This document shows positions 6,965-14,776 of a stretch of 64,000 nt of DNA, one piece after another. A program made the position numbers and the translations under genes. Numbering within the stretch: the stretch's first letter is position 1; each line of letters opens with the position of its first letter. A model generated the notes under the pieces. That model was not told the DNA's origin, did not search any database, and saw only the letters and a program-made list of their open reading frames with translations. The DNA is from Leifsonia sp052114085 (GTDB lineage Bacteria; Actinomycetota; Actinomycetes; Actinomycetales; Microbacteriaceae). Location of the stretch: NCBI RefSeq assembly GCF_052114085.1, contig NZ_JBFREB010000001.1, positions 1,860,001 to 1,924,000 on the forward strand, written 5' to 3'.

Positions 6965-9637
6965 TCAGTGCGCCGCGGCGTCCCAGTTCGCGCCGCGACC
7001 GACCTGGACATCGAGGGGCACCTGCAGGTCGACGGCTCCGGTCATCCGCGTGCGGACGATGGCCTCGAGAGCGTCCCATTCGCCGGTCGCGACCTCGAAG
7101 ATGAGTTCGTCGTGCACCTGCAGCAGCATCCGCGACTCGAGGCGCTGATCGATGATGTCGCCGGCGATCCCCAGCATGGCGACCTTCATGATGTCGGCCG
7201 CCGATCCCTGGATGGGCGCGTTCAGCGCCTGGCGTTCGGCGTTCTCGCGCAGGACGCGGTTGGTCGATGTCAGGTCGGCGAACGGCCTCCTTCGCCCGAA
7301 GATCGTCTCGGTGAACCCGTCGACGCGGGCCTGCTCGACGACGTTGCGCAGGTAGTCGCGCACCGCGCCGAACCGCTCGAAGTAGTCCGTCATCAGCTGC
7401 CGGGCCTCGGACGTTTCGATCCGGAGCTGTTTGGAGAGTCCGAACGCGCTGAGCCCGTAGGCGAGACCGTACGACATCGCCTTCACCTTGGTGCGCATCG
7501 CGGAGGTCACCTCGGCCGGCGAAACGCCGAACACGCGCGAACCGACGAAGCGGTGCAGGTCTTCTCCCGCATTGAACGCCTCGATCAGGCCGGGATCTCC
7601 GGACAGGTGCGCCATGATCCGCATCTCGATCTGCGAGTAGTCCGCCGTGAGCAGCGTCTCGAAACCGCCGCCCTGCGTGAAGGCGGAGCGGATCTCGCGC
7701 CCCTCCTCCGTCCGGATCGGGATGTTCTGCAGGTTCGGGTCGTTCGACGAGATGCGGCCGGTGCTGGTGCCCGTCTGGTCGTACGTCGTGTGGATGCGTC
7801 CATCGCTCTCGACCGACCGCTCCAGCGTCTCCACGATCTGCTTGAGCTTCGTGGCGTCGCGGTGCTGCAGCAGGAGCCCGAGGAACGGATGCGGATTCTT
7901 TTCCTGCAGGTCGGCCAGCGAACCGGCGTCGGTCGAGTACCCGGTCTTCGTGGCGCGGGTCTTCGGCATCCCGAGCTCTTCGAAGAGCACCTGCTGCAAC
8001 TGCTTGGGGGAACCGAGGTTGATCTCGTGACCGATCTGCGCGTACGCCTGTGCGGCGAAGTCGTTGGCCTTGTCGGTGAGCTGACCGCGCAGGCGCGCCA
8101 GCACCTCGGAGTCGATGGAGACGCCGCTCAGCTCCATCTCGGCCAGCACGGCGACGAGCGGCAGCTCGATGTCGTCGAGAACGGCACGCGTGCCCTCATC
8201 GAGCGCGATCATCTGACCCTCGGCGACGCGACGAATGAACCAGGCCTCGGTGGCGGGGCTCACGGCGTCATTGATCGGGACCAGCTGGTTGGGATCGGAG
8301 ACCGGGAGGGTCTCCCCCAGTACTTCGTAGACCTGCTCGGCGAGCGATTGCGGTGCAGCGCCCGGCTTCACCAGCCAGGAGGCGATGCGCGTGTCGAAGG
8401 CCAGGCCGTCGACCACGAAACCCGCTCGGCTGAGGGACTTGAACTGCGGCTTCGCGTGGAAGAAGTACTTGGGCGCGCTGCTCGCGAGCCACGTCTCCAG
8501 CGCTTCGTAGTCTTTGCGGCCGGCGGTCCACGGGACGTAGACGCTGTCGTCGGCGACAGCCAGTCCGAATCCACTGATGCCCGCCGGGCCGACCTCCACT
8601 TGCACCGCGACCGCCGTGCCCCCGGCGGAGGCTTTCGACAGCCAGTTCTCGAGCTCTTCGTCGACCATCGTGCGGACGGCCGGAGCGCTGACCGCTCCGG
8701 CGTCGCCCACCTGCGTCGCCGCGGCGACGCCGTCGAGCATCCCCTCTTCTGCCGCCGTCTTCATCAGACGGTCGAGGAGGGTCTTGAACTGCAGCCGGGC
8801 GAAGATGTCGCGCACTGCGCCCTCGTTCAGCGGCTTGCGCTCGAGGTCGGCCGGCCCGACCGGCAGCTCCACGTCGTCGAGCAGCTGATTGAGTCGACGG
8901 TTGCGGAGCGCGTTCTCCTTCTGGTCGCGCAGGTTCTGCCCCACGACACCTTTGATCTCGTCGGCGTGCGCCACGATGTTCTCGACCGTGCCGTACTGCT
9001 GCACCCACTTGACGGCCGTCTTCTCGCCGACCTTGTCGATACCGATCAGGTTGTCGCTGGTCTCGCCGACGAGGGCGGCGATCTCGGGGTACTCATGCGG
9101 CTCGATGCCGTACTTCTCGCGCACGGCCGCCGGGTCGTACACCTTGAGCTCGGAGACGCCGCGAACGTTGGGGTAGAGCAGTGTCACGTCATCGTTGACG
9201 AGCTGGATGGTGTCGCGGTCCCCCGAGACGATGAGCACCTTGAAGCCCTGCTCGGCGCCCTGACGCGCCAGCGTGGCGAGGATGTCGTCGGCCTCGTAGT
9301 CCTCCTTCGCGATCGTCGTCACGTTCATCGCGTGCAGGGCCTCTTCGAGGAGCGGGACCTGGCCGGCGAACTCCGACGGCGTCTCTCCGCGGGTGCCCTT
9401 GTACTCCGGGTACTCGCGCGTGCGGAAGGAGTAACGGGAGATGTCGAACGCGACAGCGAGGTGGGTCGGCTTCTGCTGCTGCAGGAGGTTGATGAACATG
9501 GCGATGAAGCCATGGATCGCGTTGGTGTGCTGCCCCTCGCGGTTCACAAAGCTGTCGACGGGGAGAGCGTAGAAGGCCCGAAATGCCAGCGAATGGCCGT
9601 CGATGATCAGGAGGGTAGGCTTTTCGGAGTCTGACAC
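6965..9637 (-). CDS. polA: DNA polymerase I
   Basis: An 890-residue family A polymerase that removes RNA primers and fills gaps in Okazaki fragments and repair patches. The N-terminal 5'-3' exonuclease domain (about 1-300) has LIIDGHSLAFRAFYAL and VSGDRDTIQLV. The middle domain keeps the 3'-5' exonuclease fold region, but where E. coli has DTE the segment reads AVQVEVG, and the later acidic residues are missing too, so proofreading is probably lost, as in other actinobacterial enzymes. Polymerase motif A is DYSQIEMRIMAHLSGD, motif B is RTKVKAMSYGLAYG, and motif C has the catalytic HDE at 842-844. The start is GTG with TAGGCT six bases upstream and no Shine-Dalgarno. Confidence 0.97.
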   Translation of the reverse strand: MSDSEKPTLLIIDGHSLAFRAFYALPVDSFVNREGQHTNAIHGFIAMFINLLQQQKPTHLAVAFDISRYSFRTREYPEYKGTRGETPSEFAGQVPLLEEALHAMNVTTIAKEDYEADDILATLARQGAEQGFKVLIVSGDRDTIQLVNDDVTLLYPNVRGVSELKVYDPAAVREKYGIEPHEYPEIAALVGETSDNLIGIDKVGEKTAVKWVQQYGTVENIVAHADEIKGVVGQNLRDQKENALRNRRLNQLLDDVELPVGPADLERKPLNEGAVRDIFARLQFKTLLDRLMKTAAEEGMLDGVAAATQVGDAGAVSAPAVRTMVDEELENWLSKASAGGTAVAVQVEVGPAGISGFGLAVADDSVYVPWTAGRKDYEALETWLASSAPKYFFHAKPQFKSLSRAGFVVDGLAFDTRIASWLVKPGAAPQSLAEQVYEVLGETLPVSDPNQLVPINDAVSPATEAWFIRRVAEGQMIALDEGTRAVLDDIELPLVAVLAEMELSGVSIDSEVLARLRGQLTDKANDFAAQAYAQIGHEINLGSPKQLQQVLFEELGMPKTRATKTGYSTDAGSLADLQEKNPHPFLGLLLQHRDATKLKQIVETLERSVESDGRIHTTYDQTGTSTGRISSNDPNLQNIPIRTEEGREIRSAFTQGGGFETLLTADYSQIEMRIMAHLSGDPGLIEAFNAGEDLHRFVGSRVFGVSPAEVTSAMRTKVKAMSYGLAYGLSAFGLSKQLRIETSEARQLMTDYFERFGAVRDYLRNVVEQARVDGFTETIFGRRRPFADLTSTNRVLRENAERQALNAPIQGSAADIMKVAMLGIAGDIIDQRLESRMLLQVHDELIFEVATGEWDALEAIVRTRMTGAVDLQVPLDVQVGRGANWDAAAH

Positions 9638-9643
9638 CAGGAC

Positions 9644-9649
9644 AGCCTA
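9644..9649 (-). promoter_or_regulatory. -10 box TAGGCT of polA (leaderless)
   Basis: TAGGCT ends six bases before the polA GTG, inside the 57-base divergent spacer. Confidence 0.55.
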
Positions 9650-9694
9650 CAAGGGGCCGGTGACAGTCCAGACGACCGTCAGGAGAGGCCGAGG

Positions 9695-10099
9695 ATGACC
9701 GACGACGCGCTCGCGTACGTGCAGCAGAGGGGACTCGGCCGACTGGCCGAGAAGATGGGCATCGAGATGCTCGAATTCAGCGTGGAACGCGCCGTGGCGC
9801 GCATGCCGGTCGATGGCAACACGCAGCCCGCGGACCTCCTGCACGGGGGCGCCTACGTGGTGCTGGGCGAGTCCCTCGGCTCGATGTCGGCCAACCTGTA
9901 CGCCGGCGAAGGCCGCCTCGCGGTCGGCATCGAGATCAACGCGTCGCACACCCGCTCGGCGACCAGTGGATACGTCACCGGCGTCTGCACGCCCATCCAC
10001 CTCGGGCGCACGCTGACCACCCACGAGATCGCCGTCACGGACGACCGCGGTCGCCGCTGCTCCACCATCCGGATCACGAACCTGATCAAGGAGCTGTAG
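9695..10099 (+). CDS. PaaI-family hotdog thioesterase
   Basis: A 134-residue single hotdog-fold protein. It has the family's conserved acidic loop and helix start (PADLLHGGAYVVLGESLGS, about 46-64) and the typical INASHTRSATSGYVTG strand. Enzymes of this type hydrolyse acyl-CoA or aryl-CoA thioesters, for example dihydroxynaphthoyl-CoA in menaquinone synthesis or phenylacetyl-CoA products; the substrate here is unknown. The start ATG has AGGAG upstream. It is divergent from polA and convergent with pdtaR. A thioesterase near polA and pdtaR fits a conserved actinobacterial neighbourhood, but no functional link is evident. Confidence 0.88.
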   Translation: MTDDALAYVQQRGLGRLAEKMGIEMLEFSVERAVARMPVDGNTQPADLLHGGAYVVLGESLGSMSANLYAGEGRLAVGIEINASHTRSATSGYVTGVCTPIHLGRTLTTHEIAVTDDRGRRCSTIRITNLIKEL

Positions 10100-10116
10100 C
10101 GCCGCGGGCGCCGGGG

Positions 10117-10722
10117 CTACTTCTTCGGCGCGAGCTGCTCGATGATCGCCTGGGCGACGTCGTGCATGGTGAGGCGGCGGTCCATCGACGCCTTCTGGAT
10201 CCAGCGGAACGCCTCCGGCTCCGACAGGCCCATCTTCTCGTTCAGGAGGCCCTTGGCGCGGTCGACCAGTTTGCGGGTCTCGAAGCGCTGAACCATGTCG
10301 CCGACCTCAGCTTCGAGGGCGATGATCTGGGCGTACCGCGCGAGGGCGATCTCGATGGCGGGCAGCAGGTCGTTCGGCGTGAACGGCTTGACGACGTATG
10401 CCAGGGCGCCGGCCTCTGTCGCGCGCTCGACGAGCTCCTTCTGGCTGAACGCGGTCAGGAGCACGACGGGCGCGATGTGGTCCTTCGACAGGCGCTCTGC
10501 GGCGGAGATGCCGTCCAGCTGCGGCATCTTGACGTCCATGATGACCAGGTCGGGACGCAGCTCGGTTGCGAGCGCGACGGCGGTTTCGCCGTCGCCGGCC
10601 TCACCGACGACCTCGAACCCGTTGTCGCGCAGGGTCTCGACGATGTCAAGGCGGATGAGGGACTCATCCTCGGCCACGACGACGCGGCGAGGTGCGGTGG
10701 GGGTCGGTTCCTGGTCAGTCAC
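10117..10722 (-). CDS. pdtaR: ANTAR-domain response regulator, PdtaR-like
   Basis: A 201-residue two-component regulator that acts on RNA. The receiver domain has the acidic pair E18-D19, the phosphoacceptor D63 (IMDVKMPQLDG) and the switch segment VVLLTAFS. A linker helix leads to a C-terminal ANTAR domain (about 140-198) with LVDRAKGLLNEKMG and EAFRWIQKASMD, which binds paired RNA hexaloop stem-loops and blocks terminators. From memory, the M. tuberculosis orthologue Rv1626 is 205 residues and sits near polA and rpsA. The partner kinase PdtaS is not in this window. The frame stays open up through the tRNA gene, so I chose the GTG at 10722: TAGGCT lies seven bases upstream and no ribosome binding site is visible. 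Confidence 0.92.
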   Translation of the reverse strand: MTDQEPTPTAPRRVVVAEDESLIRLDIVETLRDNGFEVVGEAGDGETAVALATELRPDLVIMDVKMPQLDGISAAERLSKDHIAPVVLLTAFSQKELVERATEAGALAYVVKPFTPNDLLPAIEIALARYAQIIALEAEVGDMVQRFETRKLVDRAKGLLNEKMGLSEPEAFRWIQKASMDRRLTMHDVAQAIIEQLAPKK

Positions 10723-10729
10723 GCACAAA

Positions 10730-10735
10730 AGCCTA
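10730..10735 (-). promoter_or_regulatory. -10 box TAGGCT of pdtaR (leaderless)
   Basis: TAGGCT ends seven bases before the pdtaR GTG. A TATTGT at 10739-10744 on the plus strand could serve the divergent tRNA gene. Confidence 0.5.
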
Positions 10736-10760
10736 CGGTATTGTTCAGGTGTTGTTGTGC

Positions 10761-10843
10761 GCCGCCGTGGCGGAATGGCAGACGCGGAGCACTCAAAATG
10801 CTTTGTCCGGAAGGGCGTGTGGGTTCGAGTCCCACCGGCGGCA
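10761..10843 (+). tRNA. tRNA-Leu (anticodon CAA)
   Basis: Acceptor arm GCCGCCG (10761-10767) pairs with CGGCGGC (10836-10842), with discriminator A at 10843. The anticodon stem GAGCA/TGCTT encloses loop CTCAAAA, giving anticodon CAA for UUG codons. A long class II variable arm and the T-arm GTGGGTTCGAGTCCCAC follow. The 3' CCA is not encoded (CGA follows). Confidence 0.96.
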
Positions 10844-10861
10844 CGACGATCAGACGCGCAC

Positions 10862-11362
10862 TCAGATGCGCGCACCGACGACGGTTGCGGCGAAGCGGCG
10901 GGCGCGCACGGCCAGCCCGGCGATCCTCTCCTCGACGATCAGGTCCGCGTCGAAGCCGACGTACGACGCCGGCGGCGTCCGCCGCACGTTGGCGCTGCAC
11001 TCGAAGGCGCCGCACACCAATGTCCCGACCGTGTCGCCATTGCGGCCAGCCTGGCCCGCGCGCCGCGCCGACCAGAACCAGACGTCGTTGGTGAGATGCA
11101 CATCCTGACACCAGCCGCACATGGTGGGGGCGTGCGACCGCATCGACGCCTCCGACGCACGGAGCGCGACGCCCACCGGCCCGTCCTCGGTGGGCACGAC
11201 GATGTAGCCGCGCTGCGGCAGACGAGGGTCGCGCCAGCCGAGGTACTCGCGACGGGCCCAGTCCACCTCGTGCAGGCCGGGCGGCAACGGCAGCTCTTCG
11301 GCTTCGCTGCGGGAGCAGTTGACGAACGAGTCGCGGATCTGCTGCGGGCTCAGGATCTCCAT
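10862..11362 (-). CDS. FBP-domain (treble-clef zinc finger) protein
   Basis: A 166-residue protein matching the FBP family, related to the C-terminal zinc finger of the EF-G-binding (FusB-like) proteins. It has two cysteine pairs, CGWC (about 82-85) and CGAFEC (about 117-122), that would form a treble-clef zinc site, with conserved LGWRDPRLPQRGY upstream. Proteins of this fold bind elongation factor G and can rescue it from the ribosome; whether this protein does so is unproven. I chose the ATG at 11362, which sits five bases after AGGAGG; a GTG two codons earlier overlaps that site. It ends 18 bases from tRNA-Leu and is divergent from thioredoxin. Confidence 0.85.
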   Translation of the reverse strand: MEILSPQQIRDSFVNCSRSEAEELPLPPGLHEVDWARREYLGWRDPRLPQRGYIVVPTEDGPVGVALRASEASMRSHAPTMCGWCQDVHLTNDVWFWSARRAGQAGRNGDTVGTLVCGAFECSANVRRTPPASYVGFDADLIVEERIAGLAVRARRFAATVVGARI

Positions 11363-11435
11363 GCGCACCTCCTGCTTCCCATGCTCGCACAGGATTCGCG
11401 GCTCACCGCTTGACCCTGCCCCTGTGGTCAGGGCT

Positions 11436-11441
11436 TAACGT
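11436..11441 (+). promoter_or_regulatory. -10 box TAACGT of the thioredoxin gene (leaderless)
   Basis: TAACGT ends six bases before the ATG. TTGACC at 11410-11415 could be the -35 box, at a rather long 20-base spacing. No Shine-Dalgarno is present. Confidence 0.5.
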
Positions 11442-11447
11442 GCTCGC

Positions 11448-11771
11448 ATGACCACGATCGAGAGCGTCACGGACGCCAGCTTCCAGGAGGATGTGCTCGC
11501 GGCACCGGGCACCACCATCGTCGAGTTCTGGGCGGAGTGGTGCGGTCCCTGCCGGGCGCTGTCGCCGATTCTGCAGCAACTGCAGGAGGAGCACAGCGAC
11601 CGCATCCGCATCGTCAAGATCAACGCCGACGAGAACATGCAGACCACCGTCGCCTACAAGGCGCTCGCGCTGCCGGTGATGAAGGTGTTCCGGGACGGGG
11701 AGGTTGTGAAGACGATCATCGGCGCCAAGCCGAAGCCCGCGATGGAACTGGAGCTCGCGCCGTTCCTCTGA
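11448..11771 (+). CDS. Thioredoxin
   Basis: A 107-residue thioredoxin, the usual length for the single-domain protein. It has the redox motif WCGPC with C32 and C35, the preceding VEFWAEW strand, and the cis-proline loop ALPVMKVF near residue 75. It reduces disulfides in cytoplasmic proteins and is itself reduced by thioredoxin reductase. No signal peptide is seen. It is a single gene between two divergent or convergent neighbours. The trxA/trxB pair of the genome is probably elsewhere, so this may be a secondary thioredoxin; I therefore give no symbol. Confidence 0.93.
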   Translation: MTTIESVTDASFQEDVLAAPGTTIVEFWAEWCGPCRALSPILQQLQEEHSDRIRIVKINADENMQTTVAYKALALPVMKVFRDGEVVKTIIGAKPKPAMELELAPFL

Positions 11772-11794
11772 GCGGGTGACGAGCGCCTCCGCCC

Positions 11795-12619
11795 TCAGGT
11801 GAGGTGGTCGAACGCGCCGCTCACCCAGCCGATGTACCGCTCGGCGGACCGCAGGACCGCACCGCGCGCATCCTCGAGCACGACGTTGCCGAGGTTGCCG
11901 TACATCCGGTCGAAGGGACGGTCGCAGACGGCGTCGGCGACGCGCCGCACCACGGCCGCGGAGAGCGGGATGTCGTTCGGGAAGCTGCGCTGGAACGTCA
12001 CCCACCTCTGGGACGGGCCGGGGAACACCGTGTCGCCGCTGAGAACGACACCTCGATCCCAGTGCACGACCGCACTACCCGGGAAGTGCCCGCCGATGGT
12101 GCGCAGGGTCACCCCCGGCAGCACCTCCGTCTCGCCGATCCAGGATTCGATGGCCGGGTCCTCGCGCTGCACCCAGTGCCGGTCGGCGGCGTTGACGAGC
12201 ACCGGCGGGTCGCCGAGCATCCGCGACCAGGTAACCTGCGCACCGAACATGTGCGGGTGACTGGTCGCGATGACGGCGGCGCCGCCCAGGTCTTGCACGG
12301 CCGTCGCGGCGGCCTCGTCGACGTACCCGGTCGGGTCCCACAGCAGGTTGCCGTCCGGCGTGCGCAGCAGGATGCTCTGCTGGCCGATACCGACCCGCGG
12401 CTCGCTGCGCAGGCCGTAGAGGTCCGGCTCCAGCTCCGTCACGACGACCCGCTCCCCCTGGCGCTGGAGGCGCTGCAAGGTGGTCCACTCCTGACCGGTC
12501 GACGGCACATACTGGCGCTCGTCCTCGCAGATCGGGCAGGATGCGGGTGGATGCTCACCCTCGAGCCCGACGACCGCCGTCGTCTCCACCGCACATGTCG
12601 CACACAGCCACTCCGCCAC
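11795..12619 (-). CDS. MBL-fold metallo-hydrolase with N-terminal zinc ribbon
   Basis: A 274-residue protein. The first 35 residues form a small zinc ribbon (CATC and CPIC, four cysteines). A metallo-beta-lactamase-like body follows with QSILLRTPDGNLLWDPTGY, the metal-site strand ATSHPHMFGA, GGHFPGSAVVH and LSGDTVF. The usual THxHxDH motif is only partly kept (SHPH, then no DH), so at most one metal site looks intact. Similar actinobacterial proteins are annotated simply as MBL hydrolases; the substrate is unknown. The GTG start has TAGAGT six bases upstream. It is divergent from the luciferase-like gene with a 54-base spacer. Confidence 0.82.
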   Translation of the reverse strand: MAEWLCATCAVETTAVVGLEGEHPPASCPICEDERQYVPSTGQEWTTLQRLQRQGERVVVTELEPDLYGLRSEPRVGIGQQSILLRTPDGNLLWDPTGYVDEAAATAVQDLGGAAVIATSHPHMFGAQVTWSRMLGDPPVLVNAADRHWVQREDPAIESWIGETEVLPGVTLRTIGGHFPGSAVVHWDRGVVLSGDTVFPGPSQRWVTFQRSFPNDIPLSAAVVRRVADAVCDRPFDRMYGNLGNVVLEDARGAVLRSAERYIGWVSGAFDHLT

Positions 12620-12625
12620 ACCCGG

Positions 12626-12631
12626 ACTCTA
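12626..12631 (-). promoter_or_regulatory. -10 box TAGAGT of the MBL gene (leaderless)
   Basis: TAGAGT ends six bases before the GTG start. Confidence 0.5.
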
Positions 12632-12642
12632 GCGCGGCGGAA

Positions 12643-12648
12643 TAGGCT
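12643..12648 (+). promoter_or_regulatory. -10 box TAGGCT of the luciferase-like gene
   Basis: TAGGCT predicts a leader of about 19 bases that contains GGAG five bases before the GTG at 12674. Confidence 0.45.
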
Positions 12649-12673
12649 GCGACGAGGACCGATTGGAGTGGAT

Positions 12674-13699
12674 GTGAAACGCATCGGGTTCCTCAGCTTC
12701 GGGCACTATCAGCCCATCCCCGGCTCCGTGTCGCGCACCGCGGCCGACGCCCTCACCCATACCATCGAGCTGGCCGTGGCGGCGGAGGAGCTCGGAGCGG
12801 ACGGCGCGTTCGTCCGCGTCCACCACTTCGCGCCGCAGCTGGCATCCCCGTTCCCGCTGCTCGCAGCGATCGGCGCCCGCACGAGCCGCATCGACATCGG
12901 CACCGCCGTGATCGACATGCGCTACGAGAATCCGCTGTACATGGCAGAGGATGCGGCGGTGGCGGACCTGATCAGCGGCGGCCGGCTGCAGCTCGGCGTG
13001 AGCCGCGGATCACCCGAGACGGCGCTGCGCGGCTCGGAGTCGTTCGGCTACGTTCCGGCCGAGGGCGAGACGGATGCCGACATGGCCCGGCGCCACACCG
13101 AGCTGTTCCGCGCGGCCATCTCCGGCGCAGGCGTAGCGGAGGCGAATCCGGCGATGACCGGCGGCCAGCGCGGCGCCCTCGCCATCGAACCCCAGTCCCC
13201 CGGCCTGGACGACCGGATTTGGTGGGGAGCCGGGACTCGCGCGACCGCCGTCTGGGCGGCCGAGCAGGGGATGAACCTCATGAGTTCGACCCTGCTGACA
13301 GAGGACACCGGCATTCCGTTCTCCGACCTGCAGGCCGAGCAGCTGCAGCAGTACCGCGAGGCCTGGGCCGCCGCCGGCTGGGAGCGCGAGCCGCGCGTGT
13401 CGGTGAGCCGCAGCATCCTGCCGATCACCACCGACCTCGACCGCCGCTACTTCGGCGCGTCCGCGCTCGCCGAACGACACGACCAGGTCGGCCACCTGGA
13501 CGGCGGACTGGCCCGCTTCGGCAAGAGCTACGTGGGCGATCCCGAGCAGATCGTCGAGGAGTTGCGCGAGGATGCGGCGGTCGCCGACGCGGACACCCTC
13601 CTGGTGACCGTGCCGAACCAACTGGGGGTCGACTACAACGCGCACCTCCTGGAGACGATCGTCACGCAGATCGCCCCCGCACTCGGGTGGCGCGAATAG
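12674..13699 (+). CDS. LLM class flavin-dependent oxidoreductase
   Basis: A 341-residue bacterial-luciferase-like monooxygenase. The (beta/alpha)8 barrel shows GFLSFGHYQPIPGS at the N-terminus, the FVRVHHFA strand, IDIGTAVIDMRYENPLYMAEDAAVADLISGGR (read as consecutive family blocks) and VGDPEQIVEEL near the C-terminus. These enzymes use reduced FMN and oxygen to oxidise diverse organic substrates; the substrate here is unknown. I chose the GTG at 12674 because GGAG ends five bases before it. The frame is open much further upstream, but that stretch is antisense to the MBL gene. Confidence 0.9.
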   Translation: MKRIGFLSFGHYQPIPGSVSRTAADALTHTIELAVAAEELGADGAFVRVHHFAPQLASPFPLLAAIGARTSRIDIGTAVIDMRYENPLYMAEDAAVADLISGGRLQLGVSRGSPETALRGSESFGYVPAEGETDADMARRHTELFRAAISGAGVAEANPAMTGGQRGALAIEPQSPGLDDRIWWGAGTRATAVWAAEQGMNLMSSTLLTEDTGIPFSDLQAEQLQQYREAWAAAGWEREPRVSVSRSILPITTDLDRRYFGASALAERHDQVGHLDGGLARFGKSYVGDPEQIVEELREDAAVADADTLLVTVPNQLGVDYNAHLLETIVTQIAPALGWRE

Positions 13700-13822
13700 C
13701 GCACACTGCGGGCATATGTACCCCGAACGAGGCGTAGACGCACCAGCGAGGACTGGGATGATGGGGGAACCGCACACCCGAATCTGCGGTGACCGTACTG
13801 TTCCGCGTTCGAAGGGTGTGCC

Positions 13823-14767
13823 ATGCGAGCTCCGCGTCTCCGCTCCGCTGTCGCTGCGTCGGCGCTCGCCCTGGCAATCGGCGGGTCGGCGCTCGTCGCC
13901 AGCGCGCCGGCAGCGGCCGTGACCGCGCGGACCGACGGCGGTGCGCCGACCTCCGCGATCACCGGCATGTGGGCGTGGGGCAATCCGATCGATCCGGCGG
14001 TGGATGCGCGCGGCCAGGGGCAGCCGCAGTTCGAGCCGCAGGCGCTCGCCGACTTCGCCGCGGCGCACAAGCTGCGCACCGTGTTCCTCTCGGTGCCGTG
14101 GGCGGCCGACGAGGGTCCGTTCTCCGGCTGGCTGACCGACGCCGTCGCGGCGCTGCACGCGGCCGGCGTCACCAAGGTCGCGGCGCTCGGCGGGGACGCC
14201 GCCTGGGCCGACGACCCCTCGCTCGCGGCCGCCTGGACGACCGCCGCCCTCCGCGCCGCGCCCTTCGACGCGATCCAATTCGACGTGGAGCCGTGGGTGG
14301 TCTCATCCGACGCCGAGCTTCCCGCCGTGGTCACCAAGCTGCAGACGATGTACGACCGCGCGAAGACGGCGGCCGGAACCGTACCGATCGGTGCGGACCT
14401 GCCCTGGTGGCTCGCCGCCAAGCCGCAGGCCGGCGGCGGAACCGCCTTCGACGCCCTCCTCCCCCGGCTGAAGTCGGTCGCCATCGTCGCGTTCAGCGAC
14501 CACGCGGCCGGATCCGACGGGATCGTCGCGCTCGCAAAACAGGCGGCGACAGCGGCCGCGGCGAAGCGCATCCCGTTCACCATCGGCGTCGAGACGGACA
14601 CCCCGGAGGTCGCAGGCGGCCCGGCGGCGACGTTCGGCGACGACACGGCCGCGCTGCTCGAGACGGAGACGGCGAAGGTCCGCACCCAGCTGTCCTCCCT
14701 CCGCGGCTACGGCGGGGTGACCGTCGAGCACCTGCTCAGCTGGCAGGACCTCCTCGCCCGCCCGTAG
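13823..14767 (+). CDS. Secreted protein of unknown function, barrel-like
   Basis: A 314-residue protein with a clear Sec signal peptide: MRAPRLR, a hydrophobic core to about residue 28, and cleavage near ASAPAAA (after residue 32). The mature part starts GMWAWGNP and has FDVEPWVV near residue 155, VPIGADLPWWLA, and IGVETDTPE near 256. Acidic residues at strand ends (DVEPW, VETDT) with a repeating beta-alpha rhythm suggest a TIM-barrel like that of glycoside hydrolases, but I cannot assign a family. No lipobox or anchor is seen, so it should be free in the medium. It follows the luciferase-like gene by 123 bases and has a weak TACTGT -10 candidate at 13796-13801. Confidence 0.8.
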   Translation: MRAPRLRSAVAASALALAIGGSALVASAPAAAVTARTDGGAPTSAITGMWAWGNPIDPAVDARGQGQPQFEPQALADFAAAHKLRTVFLSVPWAADEGPFSGWLTDAVAALHAAGVTKVAALGGDAAWADDPSLAAAWTTAALRAAPFDAIQFDVEPWVVSSDAELPAVVTKLQTMYDRAKTAAGTVPIGADLPWWLAAKPQAGGGTAFDALLPRLKSVAIVAFSDHAAGSDGIVALAKQAATAAAAKRIPFTIGVETDTPEVAGGPAATFGDDTAALLETETAKVRTQLSSLRGYGGVTVEHLLSWQDLLARP

Positions 14768-14776
14768 CCCGCGCGC

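Noticed and set aside
6962..9634. A very long open frame opposite polA
   Set aside because: High GC codon bias makes the antisense frame open; its product is rich in L, R, V and D with no domain, while polA matches its family throughout.
10097..10119. A terminator hairpin across the stop codons of the thioesterase and pdtaR genes
   Set aside because: TAGC/GCTA arms pair with internal mismatches and no T-run follows.
10761..11400. Integration of a mobile element at tRNA-Leu
   Set aside because: No integrase, no repeat of the tRNA 3' end, and ordinary neighbouring genes.
13716..13922. A small gene upstream of the secreted protein
   Set aside because: It overlaps the signal peptide region in another frame, and no ribosome binding site or family match is seen.
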